From NCBI GenBank assembly GCA_045586595.1, contig JAZNAQ010000052.1, positions 1-18,896 of the forward strand: DNA of 18,896 bases, written 5' to 3'. This document shows, piece after piece, positions 6,875 to 15,390 of this stretch (position 1 is the first letter of the stretch; each line of letters starts with the position of its first letter). The position numbers and the translations under genes are program-made. Source of the DNA: SIG480 sp045586595 (GTDB taxonomy: Bacteria > Bacillota > Clostridia > Oscillospirales > JAAYXM01). The notes beneath the pieces are model-generated. The model made no database searches and had not been told where the DNA came from. It saw nothing but the letters and a program-made list of their open reading frames with translations.

Positions 6875-7741
6875 ATGAAAAAATACATCTTATACAACCC
6901 AATTGCAGGCGAGGAAAAGGGTGCCGCTTCGGCAAAAAAGCTTGACGCTCTCTATATCGGTCAAGAGCTTATATATCTTGATATGACCGAAATTTATGAC
7001 TACAGTGAGCTTTTTGCCTCTCTTTCGGATGATGACGATATAATCGTATGCGGCGGTGACGGAACACTTAACCGATTTATTAACGCAATAGAGGGAATTG
7101 AAATAAACAACAGTATTATGTACTACGCAACGGGCAGCGGAAATGACTTTCTGCATGACCTTGACAAACCTAACGGCTCAGAACCTTTCAGAATAAATGA
7201 ATATATCAAAGCGCTTCCGTATATGTATATAGGCGACGAGAAACGCAGATTCATCAACGGCATCGGATACGGGCTTGATGGGCATGTCTGCGAAATGGTC
7301 AACAACCTTAAAAAGAAAAAACAAAACAGCTATATGCTCTGTGCAATAAAAGCCATTCTTTTTTTCTTCCGCCCAAGAAATGCGACTGTTACCGTTGACG
7401 GTGTTTCAAAGCAGTACACAAATGTATGGCTCACCCCTACAATGAAAGGTAAATTCTTCGGCGGAGGAATGATGATTTCTCCGGAACGCAAACGCTCACA
7501 AGAATCTTTAAGCGTTGTAGTTGTTCACGGTTGCGGAAAGCTCAAGCTTCTTACCATTCTCCCCACCGTATTCAAGGGAACACATATTAAATTTAAAAAG
7601 TATGTTGAGATTCATCACGCAAAAGAAGTCACAATCGAGTATGACACCCCTTGCGCACTTCAGATAGACGGCGAAACAGTCCTTGATGTTAAGAGTTACA
7701 CAGCAAGAGCGGCATCCCGTGCCGCTGCGATTGTTCGGTAA
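6875..7741 (+). CDS. Diacylglycerol/lipid kinase family protein (DagK-like catalytic domain)
   Basis: Probable ATP-dependent kinase acting on a lipid such as diacylglycerol at the inner face of the membrane. The 288 residues fit the bacterial DgkB/YegS type. The nucleotide-binding motif GGDGTLN is at 60-66, preceded by an acidic patch (51-55), and TGSGNDF follows at 86-92 (most relatives have GTxNDF). An NGIGYGLDG motif lies in the middle, and the C-terminal beta domain ends with IDGETV, also typical. There is no transmembrane helix. An AAGGAAG sits before the ATG. The gene has its own promoter and stops 2 nt before a bidirectional terminator. The actual substrate is not readable from sequence; sphingoid-like or undecaprenol substrates are less likely but possible. 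Confidence 0.87.
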   Translation: MKKYILYNPIAGEEKGAASAKKLDALYIGQELIYLDMTEIYDYSELFASLSDDDDIIVCGGDGTLNRFINAIEGIEINNSIMYYATGSGNDFLHDLDKPNGSEPFRINEYIKALPYMYIGDEKRRFINGIGYGLDGHVCEMVNNLKKKKQNSYMLCAIKAILFFFRPRNATVTVDGVSKQYTNVWLTPTMKGKFFGGGMMISPERKRSQESLSVVVVHGCGKLKLLTILPTVFKGTHIKFKKYVEIHHAKEVTIEYDTPCALQIDGETVLDVKSYTARAASRAAAIVR

Positions 7742-7743
7742 AC

Positions 7744-7778
7744 AAAAAATGACAGTACTTTCTGTACTGTCATTTTTT
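7744..7778. terminator. Bidirectional terminator between the lipid kinase and amidohydrolase genes
   Basis: A 15-bp stem (7744-7758 with 7764-7778) with a TTTCT loop has an A-tract on one side and a T-tract on the other, so it terminates both strands. Only 2 nt separate it from each of the convergent stop codons. Confidence 0.9.
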
Positions 7779-7780
7779 AT

Positions 7781-9379
7781 TTACCAAACACGTTTTCCGT
7801 CTACAACCGTCATTGTTGAACGTATTTCGGGTATTTCTTTCTCCGAGCAAGTGAAATAGTCGCGGTCGAGCACTGCAAAGTCTGCACGCTTACCGACCTC
7901 AAGAGTTCCGAGGTCATTTTCATCAAAGCAGACTCTTGCCGCGTCACGCGTATATGCAACAAGTGCTTGCTCGCGGCTTACGCAGCTGTCTGCGCCGTAC
8001 TGCTCACCATCACGCGAGCGGCATGTAACCATGTTATACATACCAAGAAACGGATTGTATGGGTTAACTGACTCATTTGGGTCGTGCTTTACCATATGGT
8101 CACTACCCGCCGCGGCAAGATTTGCTTTAAGAATAATGTCATACTTCATAAATCGTGCAATATCACGCGGGTCAATAAACTTATCAAGAGCATGAGCATC
8201 CATATAGTGCCACGCCGGCTGGAAGAGAAGAGAGATACCCATAGCATTTGCCCTGTTTATTGCATCCTCGTCCATAAAATCGGCATGGATCAGGCTGTGG
8301 CGTTCTCCCTTTATCGGAGTTTCGATGTCTACCAGAGAGTATGCATCAAGCAGTCTTTGTGATGCACCGCTACCGACACAGTGTGCGCCGTATTTAAGCC
8401 CATGCTTGCGAGCAAGGCGTATGCTGTCTGCAAGCTCCTCTACAGTAAACAGCACCATGCCGAAGTCGTCCTCTCCGCGGGTATCTATGCCGAAAATTTC
8501 TTTAAGCCCACTCCTGCTATATGGGTATTCCATAAAAGCGGTACCCGTAAGAAAGCCGCCATCAAGGAAGTTTTTGAGGAACTCTACGCGAGCAAAACCA
8601 CGCTCACCCGCATCAGTCTCCATCGCGGCTTCTGCAACAGCAGGGACAGCCGGCAGAGTATAGCGCACACGCACGGTCTGCGCGCCTTTATCCTGAAGTC
8701 TTTTCATGGTCTTAATATTTTCAACCGAGCCCATCGCCTCAACGCCCATAGTTATGCCGCACTTATTATACTCGCGCATAAGCGCACGGAGTGCATCTTC
8801 TTCAGAACCGTTACCAAAGTCAATAAAACTTGTTATATACGGATTTGCACACTTGATAAGACCGGTCATATTGCCTTCATTATCATATTCAATACCTGCT
8901 CCGCGCGGAAGCTTATCGAAATCTATAGTGCGGAGCGCCGCAGTATTTAGCTGAGATGAATAATATCCGTCTACTACAACCGGGTTATCGGGCGCTGCTT
9001 CGTCAAGCTCTGAACGCGTCGGGTATCGAAGCTCGTCTAACCGAAGCGGATATGTGTTTTTATATACAACCCACTCGCCCAGCTTCAATGTTTTAACACG
9101 TTGGCTAAGCTCACGCAGAAGTGCACCTACGCTTTTGTGAATAACAAGCTCGCGAGTCTTTTCACTGTAGGCAGAAGCGAAGATATGGGTGTGAGTGTCG
9201 ATTATTCCCGGTATAACGACTTGTCCCCCGAGGTCGATTTTCTCGGCCTCGGGGTACTTAGCTGTAAGTTCTTCACTTTTACCTATATCAGCAATCGCGC
9301 CGTCCTTCACAAGAAGAGCGGAGTGTACACTCCCGGCTGTATCCATAGAATGAATTATACCGTTAATGTACAGCTTCAT
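7781..9379 (-). CDS. Amidohydrolase-3 / YtcJ-like metal-dependent hydrolase
   Basis: A 532-residue TIM-barrel hydrolase that should cleave a C-N or related bond at a binuclear metal site. Metal ligands can be placed: HTH at 63-65 in IIDTHTH, a likely carboxylated Lys269 in FLKNFLDGG, His333 in GAHCVG, His365 in HADFMD and Asp427 in AAGSDHMV. The N-terminal MKLYINGIIH and the C-terminal KRADFAVLDRD form the usual flanking beta-sandwich. There is no signal peptide, so it acts in the cytosol. It is the last gene of the four-gene leftward operon, 5 nt after the SDR, with AGGAG overlapping the end of that gene. YtcJ-type substrates are mostly unknown; it is not a classical dihydropyrimidinase. The operon context suggests it hydrolyses the product or substrate of the neighbouring oxidoreductases. 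Confidence 0.87.
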   Translation of the reverse strand: MKLYINGIIHSMDTAGSVHSALLVKDGAIADIGKSEELTAKYPEAEKIDLGGQVVIPGIIDTHTHIFASAYSEKTRELVIHKSVGALLRELSQRVKTLKLGEWVVYKNTYPLRLDELRYPTRSELDEAAPDNPVVVDGYYSSQLNTAALRTIDFDKLPRGAGIEYDNEGNMTGLIKCANPYITSFIDFGNGSEEDALRALMREYNKCGITMGVEAMGSVENIKTMKRLQDKGAQTVRVRYTLPAVPAVAEAAMETDAGERGFARVEFLKNFLDGGFLTGTAFMEYPYSRSGLKEIFGIDTRGEDDFGMVLFTVEELADSIRLARKHGLKYGAHCVGSGASQRLLDAYSLVDIETPIKGERHSLIHADFMDEDAINRANAMGISLLFQPAWHYMDAHALDKFIDPRDIARFMKYDIILKANLAAAGSDHMVKHDPNESVNPYNPFLGMYNMVTCRSRDGEQYGADSCVSREQALVAYTRDAARVCFDENDLGTLEVGKRADFAVLDRDYFTCSEKEIPEIRSTMTVVDGKRVW

Positions 9380-9384
9380 AAGTC

Positions 9385-10203
9385 TTAGACTCCTGAATAT
9401 GCGTTGAAGCCGCCGTCGATTGCAAGAACTGTACCGTTAACGAACGATGCAGCATCAGAGCAGAGATATACAACGCCGCCAACAAGCTCCTCGGGCTTTC
9501 CGAAACGGTCCATCGGAGTTTTTGCAAGAACCTTTTCTGCACGCGGTGTGTTGCCGCCTGTCTTCTCATCTACCATGAGGTAGTAGTTCTGCTGAGTGAG
9601 AAGGAATCCCGGTGCAATAGCGTTAACGCGAATGTTCTTAGAGTATTCCTGATTGAAGTGAACTGCCATCCACTCTGTGAAGTTGGATACAGCAGCCTTA
9701 GCTGCAGAGTATGCAACTGTACGTGTAAGCGGGTGGAAAGCAGACATAGAGCTTATGTTTACAACACAGCCGGAGTTCTGCTCTGCAAAGAGCTTACCGA
9801 AAACCTGTGTCGGAAGAATTGTTCCGATAATGTTGAGGTTGAATACCCACTGAACAGCATCCTGCGGAATATCAAAGAATGTCATTTCGTCGCTTGTAGA
9901 ACCCTTCGGATGGTTTCCGCCTGCACCGTTTAAGAGAATATCTACCTTGCCAAACTTTGCAACAACCTCATCCTTTGCCTTTTCGATGCTTGCCTTTTCA
10001 AGAACATTGCATTCAAAAGCTGCTGCGTTATAGCCTTCCTCACGGATAGCTGCTGCAGCCTTCTCAGCCATTTCGAGGCGGAGATCCAAAAGTGCAACAG
10101 TAGCACCTGCGCGTGCAAGGCCCTTTGAAATTTCAGCACAGAGAACGCCACCTGCACCTGTTACTACTGCTACTTTTCCTTCAAGAGAAAACATATTGCT
10201 CAT
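9385..10203 (-). CDS. SDR-family oxidoreductase, D-mannonate oxidoreductase (UxuB)-like
   Basis: A classical short-chain dehydrogenase, 272 residues from this start, that interconverts an alcohol and a carbonyl with NAD(P)H. The cofactor loop is TGAGGVLC at 15-22, followed by NGAGGNHPKG at 92-101 and catalytic Ser152, Tyr165 and Lys169 (YSAAK). The GVLC, GAGGNHPK, PGFLLTQQN and final GGFNAYSGV segments are the pattern I associate with Gram-positive SDR-type D-mannonate oxidoreductases, but no mannonate dehydratase or uronate isomerase is nearby, so another hydroxy acid or polyol is possible. Three in-frame starts exist: GTG at 10212, ATG at 10203 and ATG at 10194. AGAAAGG lies only 3 nt before the GTG and 12 nt before the first ATG, which is preferred. 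It sits 41 nt after the fused flavoprotein in the operon. Confidence 0.87.
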   Translation of the reverse strand: MSNMFSLEGKVAVVTGAGGVLCAEISKGLARAGATVALLDLRLEMAEKAAAAIREEGYNAAAFECNVLEKASIEKAKDEVVAKFGKVDILLNGAGGNHPKGSTSDEMTFFDIPQDAVQWVFNLNIIGTILPTQVFGKLFAEQNSGCVVNISSMSAFHPLTRTVAYSAAKAAVSNFTEWMAVHFNQEYSKNIRVNAIAPGFLLTQQNYYLMVDEKTGGNTPRAEKVLAKTPMDRFGKPEELVGGVVYLCSDAASFVNGTVLAIDGGFNAYSGV

Positions 10204-10244
10204 TTTATTCACTAACCTTTCTTTTTGAATATTTAGGTTTAAAT

Positions 10245-12887
10245 TTATGCTTTTACCTTAAGGTCGATCATTTCAATATTGCCGTTGGGGCACATATTGT
10301 AACACATACCACAAGCAACACACTTGCCACCGTGAATCTTCATTGTATCGTCTGCAGAAACATGGATAGCAAAGTCTGTACAGAGGTTCTTACATACCTG
10401 ACAGCCTTCGCCGCAGCCACACTTGAGGCAACGTGAAGCTTCTTCTACAGCCTCTTCCTCAGTCATAACACGGCGGAATGTTTCAAAGCTCTTTACTCTC
10501 TCATCGCCCGACTTTGTATCAAGGTCGATTGCTGCACCGTCAGTGAAATACGGATTGCGGCGAAGAACCTTGTGCGGGTCAACTGTGTCTGAAATCTCAA
10601 CAAGCTTGAGTGTCGGCTTGCCGCCAGAAAGTGCATCGTCGATGCAGTATGCCGCACGGCGACCGTCGGAAATTGCAGAGATTACGTTGCGTACCTGTAC
10701 TGCGTCACCGCCCGCATATACGAAGCCGTCAACAGAGAGAGCATTGTCTACCGCAATCATTCCATTCTTATCTGTCTTAACATCAGCAGTTGCATTCTTA
10801 TCGGGAGTTACACCGAATGCTGTAATAACTGTATCACACTTAAGAGTGAACTCAGCGCCAGAAACTGTCTCTGTCTTGCTCTTGCCGTTATCATCAATGC
10901 CCGTAACAATCTGAGTTGCGAGCTTGACAGCAGAAACCTTACCGCCGTCTGCAACAATCTCATTTGCAGCTGCAAGGCATATAATCTTTACGCCCTCAGC
11001 CTCAGCCTCGGCAATTTCTTCTTTAGTTGCCGCAAGCTCATCACGAGTCTTGTCAAATGTCACATAGACGTTGCTTGCACCAAGGCGGCGTGCTGTGCGT
11101 GCAGCATCAAGAGCCGAATAGCCACCACCGAGAACGGCAACACTGTCGCCAAGCGAAACTTTCTTGCCCTCATATACGTTCTTGAGCAGCTCTACAGCAC
11201 CAATAACTCCTTCTGCGCTCTCACCTGCGATACCAGAGGCCTTGCTTGCCTGTGCGCCGATACCGAGGAATACCGCGGCAAATCCGTCCTTCTTGAGGCT
11301 TTCTGCCGTGATGTCACTGCCGTATGCAACACCGGTCTTGAACTCTACGCCGAGCTCTTTAAGAATATTGATTTCATCATCAATAGCGCTCTTGTCAAGA
11401 CGGAAATCCGGAACAGCAAAGCGGAGCATTCCGCCGAGATAGCTTTCCTTCTCAAATACAGTTACGCCGTATCCTGCTTTTGCAAGGTAGAACGCAGCTG
11501 AGATACTTGCAGGGCCTGAGCCGATTACTGCAATCCTCTTCCCGTTGCCCTCTGCCTTTTCAATCTCAGGCTTCCATCCGTTTTTCTTTGCCTGCTCAAG
11601 AGTAAATCTTTTAAGGTCACGAATCTGGATTGCACGGCCTGTTATACCACGTGTACATGCAAGCTCACACGGGTGGTCACAAACCTGACCGCAAACGCCC
11701 ATAAGCGGAGCTGCGCCGACTATAAGCTCATATGCGCGTTTAAAGTCTTTCTTTGCAATCATGTTGACGTATGCCTGTGCCGGGATATTGGCCGGGCATG
11801 CGCTCTTACACGGGGCTGCGAGGTTTGTCTTGATATGCGCAAAGCCCTTATAAAGCGTAACATCGGCTGAGCTTTTAACATGGGGTATTATAGCGTCACG
11901 CATATCGCGTGTTGTTTTATAGTTGTGGCTATCCATATAGTCGCGTACACCGTCTATAAGGTCGCCTATAAAATCATAGCCTGAGATAAGTGTTTCTGAG
12001 CAGATGCCGACAAGGTCTGCACCGCACATAAACATCTCGACAGCGTCACGCCATTTGCGCACACCGCCTGCCTGCATAATGTTCTTATCCGGGCCGTTTA
12101 CCTTGCGGAGCTCATATGTATCGCGGAGCGCAAGGGGCTTAAGCCATGCACCGCAGTGACACGACATACTGATTTCATCCTGAAGGTGATACGGAGATGC
12201 ACCCGGGTCGTCGAGGTTAATCGGCGGGATAGCCATACGGTTTGATGTTCCGCCGACAGCGTCTGCGCCTGCAGCATAAATAACCGAAGCTACATCTGCA
12301 ATCTTGCCTCCCTCTGGAGTAAGCTTTACAAAGAGCGGAATGTTGATAGCTTTCTTGACCTCTCGGACGATTTCAGCAACAGCCTCACCGTCCTGACCGA
12401 GGCTTGCGCCCGTCTTTACAGAAGATGCCTCGTCATCACCGCTTGAGAGCTGTACATTAAAGGACATGTTCGGGCAACACATATTCATCTCGATTATGTC
12501 TGCGCCTGCCTTTTCAAATTCAACAGCCATGTTTACCCAGCCCTCTGCGCCTTTATCACCTGCATAGGTGATGTTTGCCATGAGCTTAAGGTCGCCCTTG
12601 AGCTCACGCTTTGCATCGCGCATAAGCTTTAAGCCTTCTTCAAACTTAAGCCTTTTCTCTGCCGTAAAGCAGAGTGCATCGCGGTCCTTAAAAACTGCAT
12701 AACGCGGAACACGGTTTATGTAAGGCGCGGGGTCGATTGTAAGCTTAATTGATGCCGCACCCCAGCCACATTCTTCAATTTTCTTGAGCTGCTCTACCGA
12801 CTTTGTGGTAGGGCCGGAGGCTACGAAGAACGGGTTGCGGAACTTTATACCGGCAACTTCTACCGGAAGATTAAAATTACCTGTCAT
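10245..12887 (-). CDS. Fused dihydropyrimidine-dehydrogenase-like flavoprotein (FMN, FeS, FAD/NADPH and ferredoxin domains in one chain)
   Basis: An 880-residue complete electron-transfer reductase. Domain order: a PreA/dihydroorotate-dehydrogenase-like FMN barrel (about 1-340; NPFFVASGPTT 18-28, NMCCPN 135-140, KLTPEGG 188-194, QAGGVRKWRDA 272-282); a GltD/PreT-type FeS domain (CKSACP 360-365, CGQVCDHPCELAC 399-411); FAD and NAD(P) Rossmann units (IGSGPAS 455-461, LGGGYSALDAA 586-596, YAGGDAV 724-730); and a C-terminal two-cluster ferredoxin (Cys 820-836 and CVACGMCYNMCP 856-867). NAD(P)H electrons would pass by FAD and FeS to FMN, reducing a C=C or similar bond. The order is permuted relative to mammalian DPD and resembles YgfK. 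At the position of DPD's active-site Cys the sequence reads GASLGQD (160-166), so Leu replaces Cys beside a Ser; the substrate need not be a pyrimidine. AGGGGG lies 9-10 nt before the ATG, 20 nt after the Gfo/Idh gene. Confidence 0.88.
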   Translation of the reverse strand: MTGNFNLPVEVAGIKFRNPFFVASGPTTKSVEQLKKIEECGWGAASIKLTIDPAPYINRVPRYAVFKDRDALCFTAEKRLKFEEGLKLMRDAKRELKGDLKLMANITYAGDKGAEGWVNMAVEFEKAGADIIEMNMCCPNMSFNVQLSSGDDEASSVKTGASLGQDGEAVAEIVREVKKAINIPLFVKLTPEGGKIADVASVIYAAGADAVGGTSNRMAIPPINLDDPGASPYHLQDEISMSCHCGAWLKPLALRDTYELRKVNGPDKNIMQAGGVRKWRDAVEMFMCGADLVGICSETLISGYDFIGDLIDGVRDYMDSHNYKTTRDMRDAIIPHVKSSADVTLYKGFAHIKTNLAAPCKSACPANIPAQAYVNMIAKKDFKRAYELIVGAAPLMGVCGQVCDHPCELACTRGITGRAIQIRDLKRFTLEQAKKNGWKPEIEKAEGNGKRIAVIGSGPASISAAFYLAKAGYGVTVFEKESYLGGMLRFAVPDFRLDKSAIDDEINILKELGVEFKTGVAYGSDITAESLKKDGFAAVFLGIGAQASKASGIAGESAEGVIGAVELLKNVYEGKKVSLGDSVAVLGGGYSALDAARTARRLGASNVYVTFDKTRDELAATKEEIAEAEAEGVKIICLAAANEIVADGGKVSAVKLATQIVTGIDDNGKSKTETVSGAEFTLKCDTVITAFGVTPDKNATADVKTDKNGMIAVDNALSVDGFVYAGGDAVQVRNVISAISDGRRAAYCIDDALSGGKPTLKLVEISDTVDPHKVLRRNPYFTDGAAIDLDTKSGDERVKSFETFRRVMTEEEAVEEASRCLKCGCGEGCQVCKNLCTDFAIHVSADDTMKIHGGKCVACGMCYNMCPNGNIEMIDLKVKA

Positions 12888-12907
12888 GCGTTTATCCCCC
12901 TAACGCG

Positions 12908-13972
12908 TTATATTCTGTCGTTCTTTATTGCTACGCCTTCACGAGCTGACTTGTAAATAAGGTTGATAACTCTGAGAGCCTCAAGGCCGTCTATACCGCG
13001 AAGACCTACCTTTGCGTCCTTGTTGTCGCGTGCAGACTCCATAAAGTGACGGATTTCGTTTACATAACCGAGGTTGAACTTCTCGTCAACAGCAGGCTTT
13101 GACCAGCCGGTTGTAACCTCTGCCTTTTCAACAGTGTATGATGCACCCGGGATAGAATAAAGGTTGAGTGCACTTGAGAATGTAAGGTCTACATGGAGGC
13201 AACCCTTATCGCCGTAGAAGTCGATAACGTCTTCCATGCCGCCTGTTGTAACGTAGTTAGCTTCGAGGAGAGCTGTTGTGCCGTCTTCAAAACGCATAAG
13301 AGCAGCAGCCCAGTCTTCACCCTCCATTGTCTTATGCTGAAGGTTGTTCTCTCCGCCGCCTGATGTCATTGCAACAACCTCTGTCCAACGGTTGTTCTTA
13401 AGAGCGAGCATGAAGCATACCGGGTGAACACCGAGGTGAACCATTGAACCGCCACCGCAGTACTTGATTGTCTGAGCAAACGGTGAGTGTGAACCGCAGT
13501 GGCACTCGCGTGCGCGAACAAACATAGGCTTTCCGATAGCGCCTTCGTTAACAACCTCAAGAGCACGGTTGAGAGCCGGAGCAAAGAGCCAGTCTTCAGC
13601 GTAGTAGAGCTTCTTTCCTGCAGCTTCTGCAGCAGCAACCATCTTCTGTGCATCTTCAACAGTTGTTGCAAGCGGCTTTTCGCTTATAACATGGCGCCCC
13701 TTTGCAAATGCACGAAGTGCAGCCTCGACGTGAAGGAAGTTCGGGAGACAGATGTCAACAACATCACACTCAACCTCGTCGATAGCCTTGAACATATCGT
13801 CGTATACTGCATAGTCTTTAAAACCGTATCTGTCTGCAAGCTCCTTTACGCGGTCTGTATTCTTATCACAAATCGCGACAAGCTCTGCAATATCTCCGCA
13901 ACGAGCATAGCCCTCTGCGTGTAAATCCGCGGAAAACGCGGCGCCGATGAGAAGAACCTTAACTTTTGACAT
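12908..13972 (-). CDS. Gfo/Idh/MocA-family NAD(P)-dependent oxidoreductase
   Basis: A 354-residue dehydrogenase of the family that oxidises or reduces sugars, inositols and their derivatives. The N-terminal Rossmann fold starts KVLLIGAAFSADLH, where the usual third Gly of GxGxxG is Ala12. ISEKPLATT at 96-104 contains the catalytic EKP lysine (Lys99). The C-terminal alpha/beta domain has RECHCGSHSPF at 155-165 and GGGSMVHLGVH at 173-183; His179 takes the place of the frequent Asp, giving a His-x3-His pair with His183. There is no signal peptide. It is the first gene of the leftward operon, with GGAGGG 7 nt before its ATG and its own promoter. Some members of this family open gut pathways that attack glycosides by oxidising the sugar; that role here is only an inference. 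Confidence 0.9.
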   Translation of the reverse strand: MSKVKVLLIGAAFSADLHAEGYARCGDIAELVAICDKNTDRVKELADRYGFKDYAVYDDMFKAIDEVECDVVDICLPNFLHVEAALRAFAKGRHVISEKPLATTVEDAQKMVAAAEAAGKKLYYAEDWLFAPALNRALEVVNEGAIGKPMFVRARECHCGSHSPFAQTIKYCGGGSMVHLGVHPVCFMLALKNNRWTEVVAMTSGGGENNLQHKTMEGEDWAAALMRFEDGTTALLEANYVTTGGMEDVIDFYGDKGCLHVDLTFSSALNLYSIPGASYTVEKAEVTTGWSKPAVDEKFNLGYVNEIRHFMESARDNKDAKVGLRGIDGLEALRVINLIYKSAREGVAIKNDRI

Positions 13973-14019
13973 TTTATAACCCTCCGTTTTTATGTATGGT
14001 ATATTTTTTGCTTATATCA

Positions 14020-14048
14020 AGTATACATTATTTTTTCTAATTAAACAA
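14020..14048 (-). promoter_or_regulatory. Promoter of the four-gene leftward operon
   Basis: On the minus strand TTGTTT (14048-14043) and TATACT (14025-14020) are separated by exactly 17 bp, about 48 bp before the Gfo/Idh/MocA start. No promoter of similar quality was found between the four genes, which fits one transcript. No operator was recognised. Confidence 0.7.
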
Positions 14049-14125
14049 GCATTTTAACGGCATATTTCAAATCCGAATAACCAAAGCGAAGATATAAGTT
14101 TTTGTTATAACTTTTTCTTTTTGTC

Positions 14126-14154
14126 TTGTAAACTCTGCCCTTTTGTTATATAAT
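14126..14154 (+). promoter_or_regulatory. Promoter of the ATP-grasp/PHP/deacetylase cluster
   Basis: TTGTAA (14126-14131) and TATAAT (14149-14154) are 17 bp apart, the same boxes as the metY promoter. Transcription would begin near 14161, giving a leader of only about 20 nt that is nearly all ribosome-binding site. Confidence 0.75.
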
Positions 14155-14181
14155 TACTATAATGTTAAAATGAGGTGAGGT

Positions 14182-15384
14182 GTGTCCGCCATAAATCCGG
14201 TTATCGTTACAGATGTCAGATACCGAATGAGCCTGCCCGTAATCCGCGCACTGGGAAGAAACAGTATAGCGGTAATATCTGCAGAGCGCACTGTATGCGA
14301 CAAACGCGCAGCTCTCGGCTTCTACTCCAAATACTCTTGCGAAAATGCTATTCTTCGTGATGCCGCAGATGACCCACAGGGATTTGTAAGTGATTTGAAA
14401 ACACTGGCGAACAAACAGAAAACTCGCCCGGTAATTATCCCTGTCGGGATTTCGTCTCTGCTTACTCTGTGTGAAATGAGTGATGAGGTTTCGCAATTTG
14501 CAGATGTAGCTCTTCCCCCTCTTTCTTCAATAGAACTTGCAAACGACAAATCACGCCTTATCCCGTTTGCCGAAAGCCTCGATATTCCCGTTCCGAAAAC
14601 AACTTTTATAAATGATAACGAAACGGTTGAGGAGCTCTCTCTGCGCATAACATACCCTGGGGTCATAAAGCTCGCAGTAGGCGAAATGCTCGGTCTTTCT
14701 CCGGACGAGCGTTATAAAATAGTCAAAACACGCGAAGAATTCATCACCGAGTACCAAAAACTTGCTGCATACGGCAGCAATATTCTCGTTCAACAATATA
14801 TAACAGGCGACGGTTATGGCGTCTCTGCGGTGTTTGACAAAAACTCAGAGCCGCTTGAAGTCTTCTGCCATCACCGAATTCGTGAATACCCTGCATCAGG
14901 CGGGCCTTCATGCTTTTGCGAAAGCGCAGACACACCTGAGCTTGCGGACTTTGCAGTTAAGCTTTTAAAAGCACTCAACTGGGTAGGCGTAGCGATGGTT
15001 GAGTTTAAGGGTAACCCTGACGACGGTTTCTATCTTATGGAGATTAACCCTCGTTTCTGGGGAAGCTCAGCTCTTGCGCCCAACTCAGGCTGCAATATCC
15101 CGCTCGCGCTGTATCGCGCGGCTCGCGGCGATGTGGCGCAAGCATACGTTTCCTTCATACCTCGCTATAAGGTAGGGCATAAAATGCGCTTTATCCTTCA
15201 GGATTTGCTCTCTTTTCCTGCATATTTTAAAAGAAGCCGAAACAAGCTTAATTTTATGCTATCCTTTTTCATAGGGCTTCTGAACCCGAAAATATCCGAC
15301 GGAGTTCTCGACATCCGCGACATCCGCTCATCTGTTCAATATCTGTGTCGGGCACTGCGTAAAACAGACAGTATCGTGAGGTAA
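14182..15384 (+). CDS. ATP-grasp carboxylate ligase-like protein
   Basis: A 400-residue ATP-grasp enzyme, expected to activate a carboxylate as acyl phosphate and join it to an amine or thiol. The N-terminal pre-ATP-grasp domain begins NPVIVTDVRYRMSLPV. Residues 120-290 hold the nucleotide fold, with VQQYITGDGYGVSAVF at 203-218, a substrate-side RIREYPASGG at 232-241, Glu273 and the Mg-binding MEINPRFWGSSA at 286-297. The last 70 residues are basic and amphipathic with a hydrophobic FMLSFFIGLL stretch, so membrane contact is possible. The start is GTG; AGGTGAGG is unusually close to it, and the next in-frame ATG (14227) has no ribosome-binding site. It leads the cluster with the PHP gene 6 nt later. 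It is not a recognised D-Ala ligase, PurK or carbamoyl-phosphate synthase. Its substrate is unknown. Confidence 0.83.
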   Translation: MSAINPVIVTDVRYRMSLPVIRALGRNSIAVISAERTVCDKRAALGFYSKYSCENAILRDAADDPQGFVSDLKTLANKQKTRPVIIPVGISSLLTLCEMSDEVSQFADVALPPLSSIELANDKSRLIPFAESLDIPVPKTTFINDNETVEELSLRITYPGVIKLAVGEMLGLSPDERYKIVKTREEFITEYQKLAAYGSNILVQQYITGDGYGVSAVFDKNSEPLEVFCHHRIREYPASGGPSCFCESADTPELADFAVKLLKALNWVGVAMVEFKGNPDDGFYLMEINPRFWGSSALAPNSGCNIPLALYRAARGDVAQAYVSFIPRYKVGHKMRFILQDLLSFPAYFKRSRNKLNFMLSFFIGLLNPKISDGVLDIRDIRSSVQYLCRALRKTDSIVR

Positions 15385-15390
15385 CTATAA

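Noticed and set aside
8381..8950. Rightward 189-codon frame opposite the amidohydrolase
   Set aside because: It is antisense to a well-supported gene with full metal-ligand motifs, has no domain of its own and lacks a plausible ribosome-binding site.
10245..12887. Naming the fused flavoprotein as YgfK (putative selenate reductase) or as a true dihydropyrimidine dehydrogenase
   Set aside because: Domain order agrees with YgfK, but the barrel motifs look closer to PreA and the usual YgfK neighbours (purine-degradation genes) are absent; the DPD catalytic Cys is also not seen. A general call is safer.
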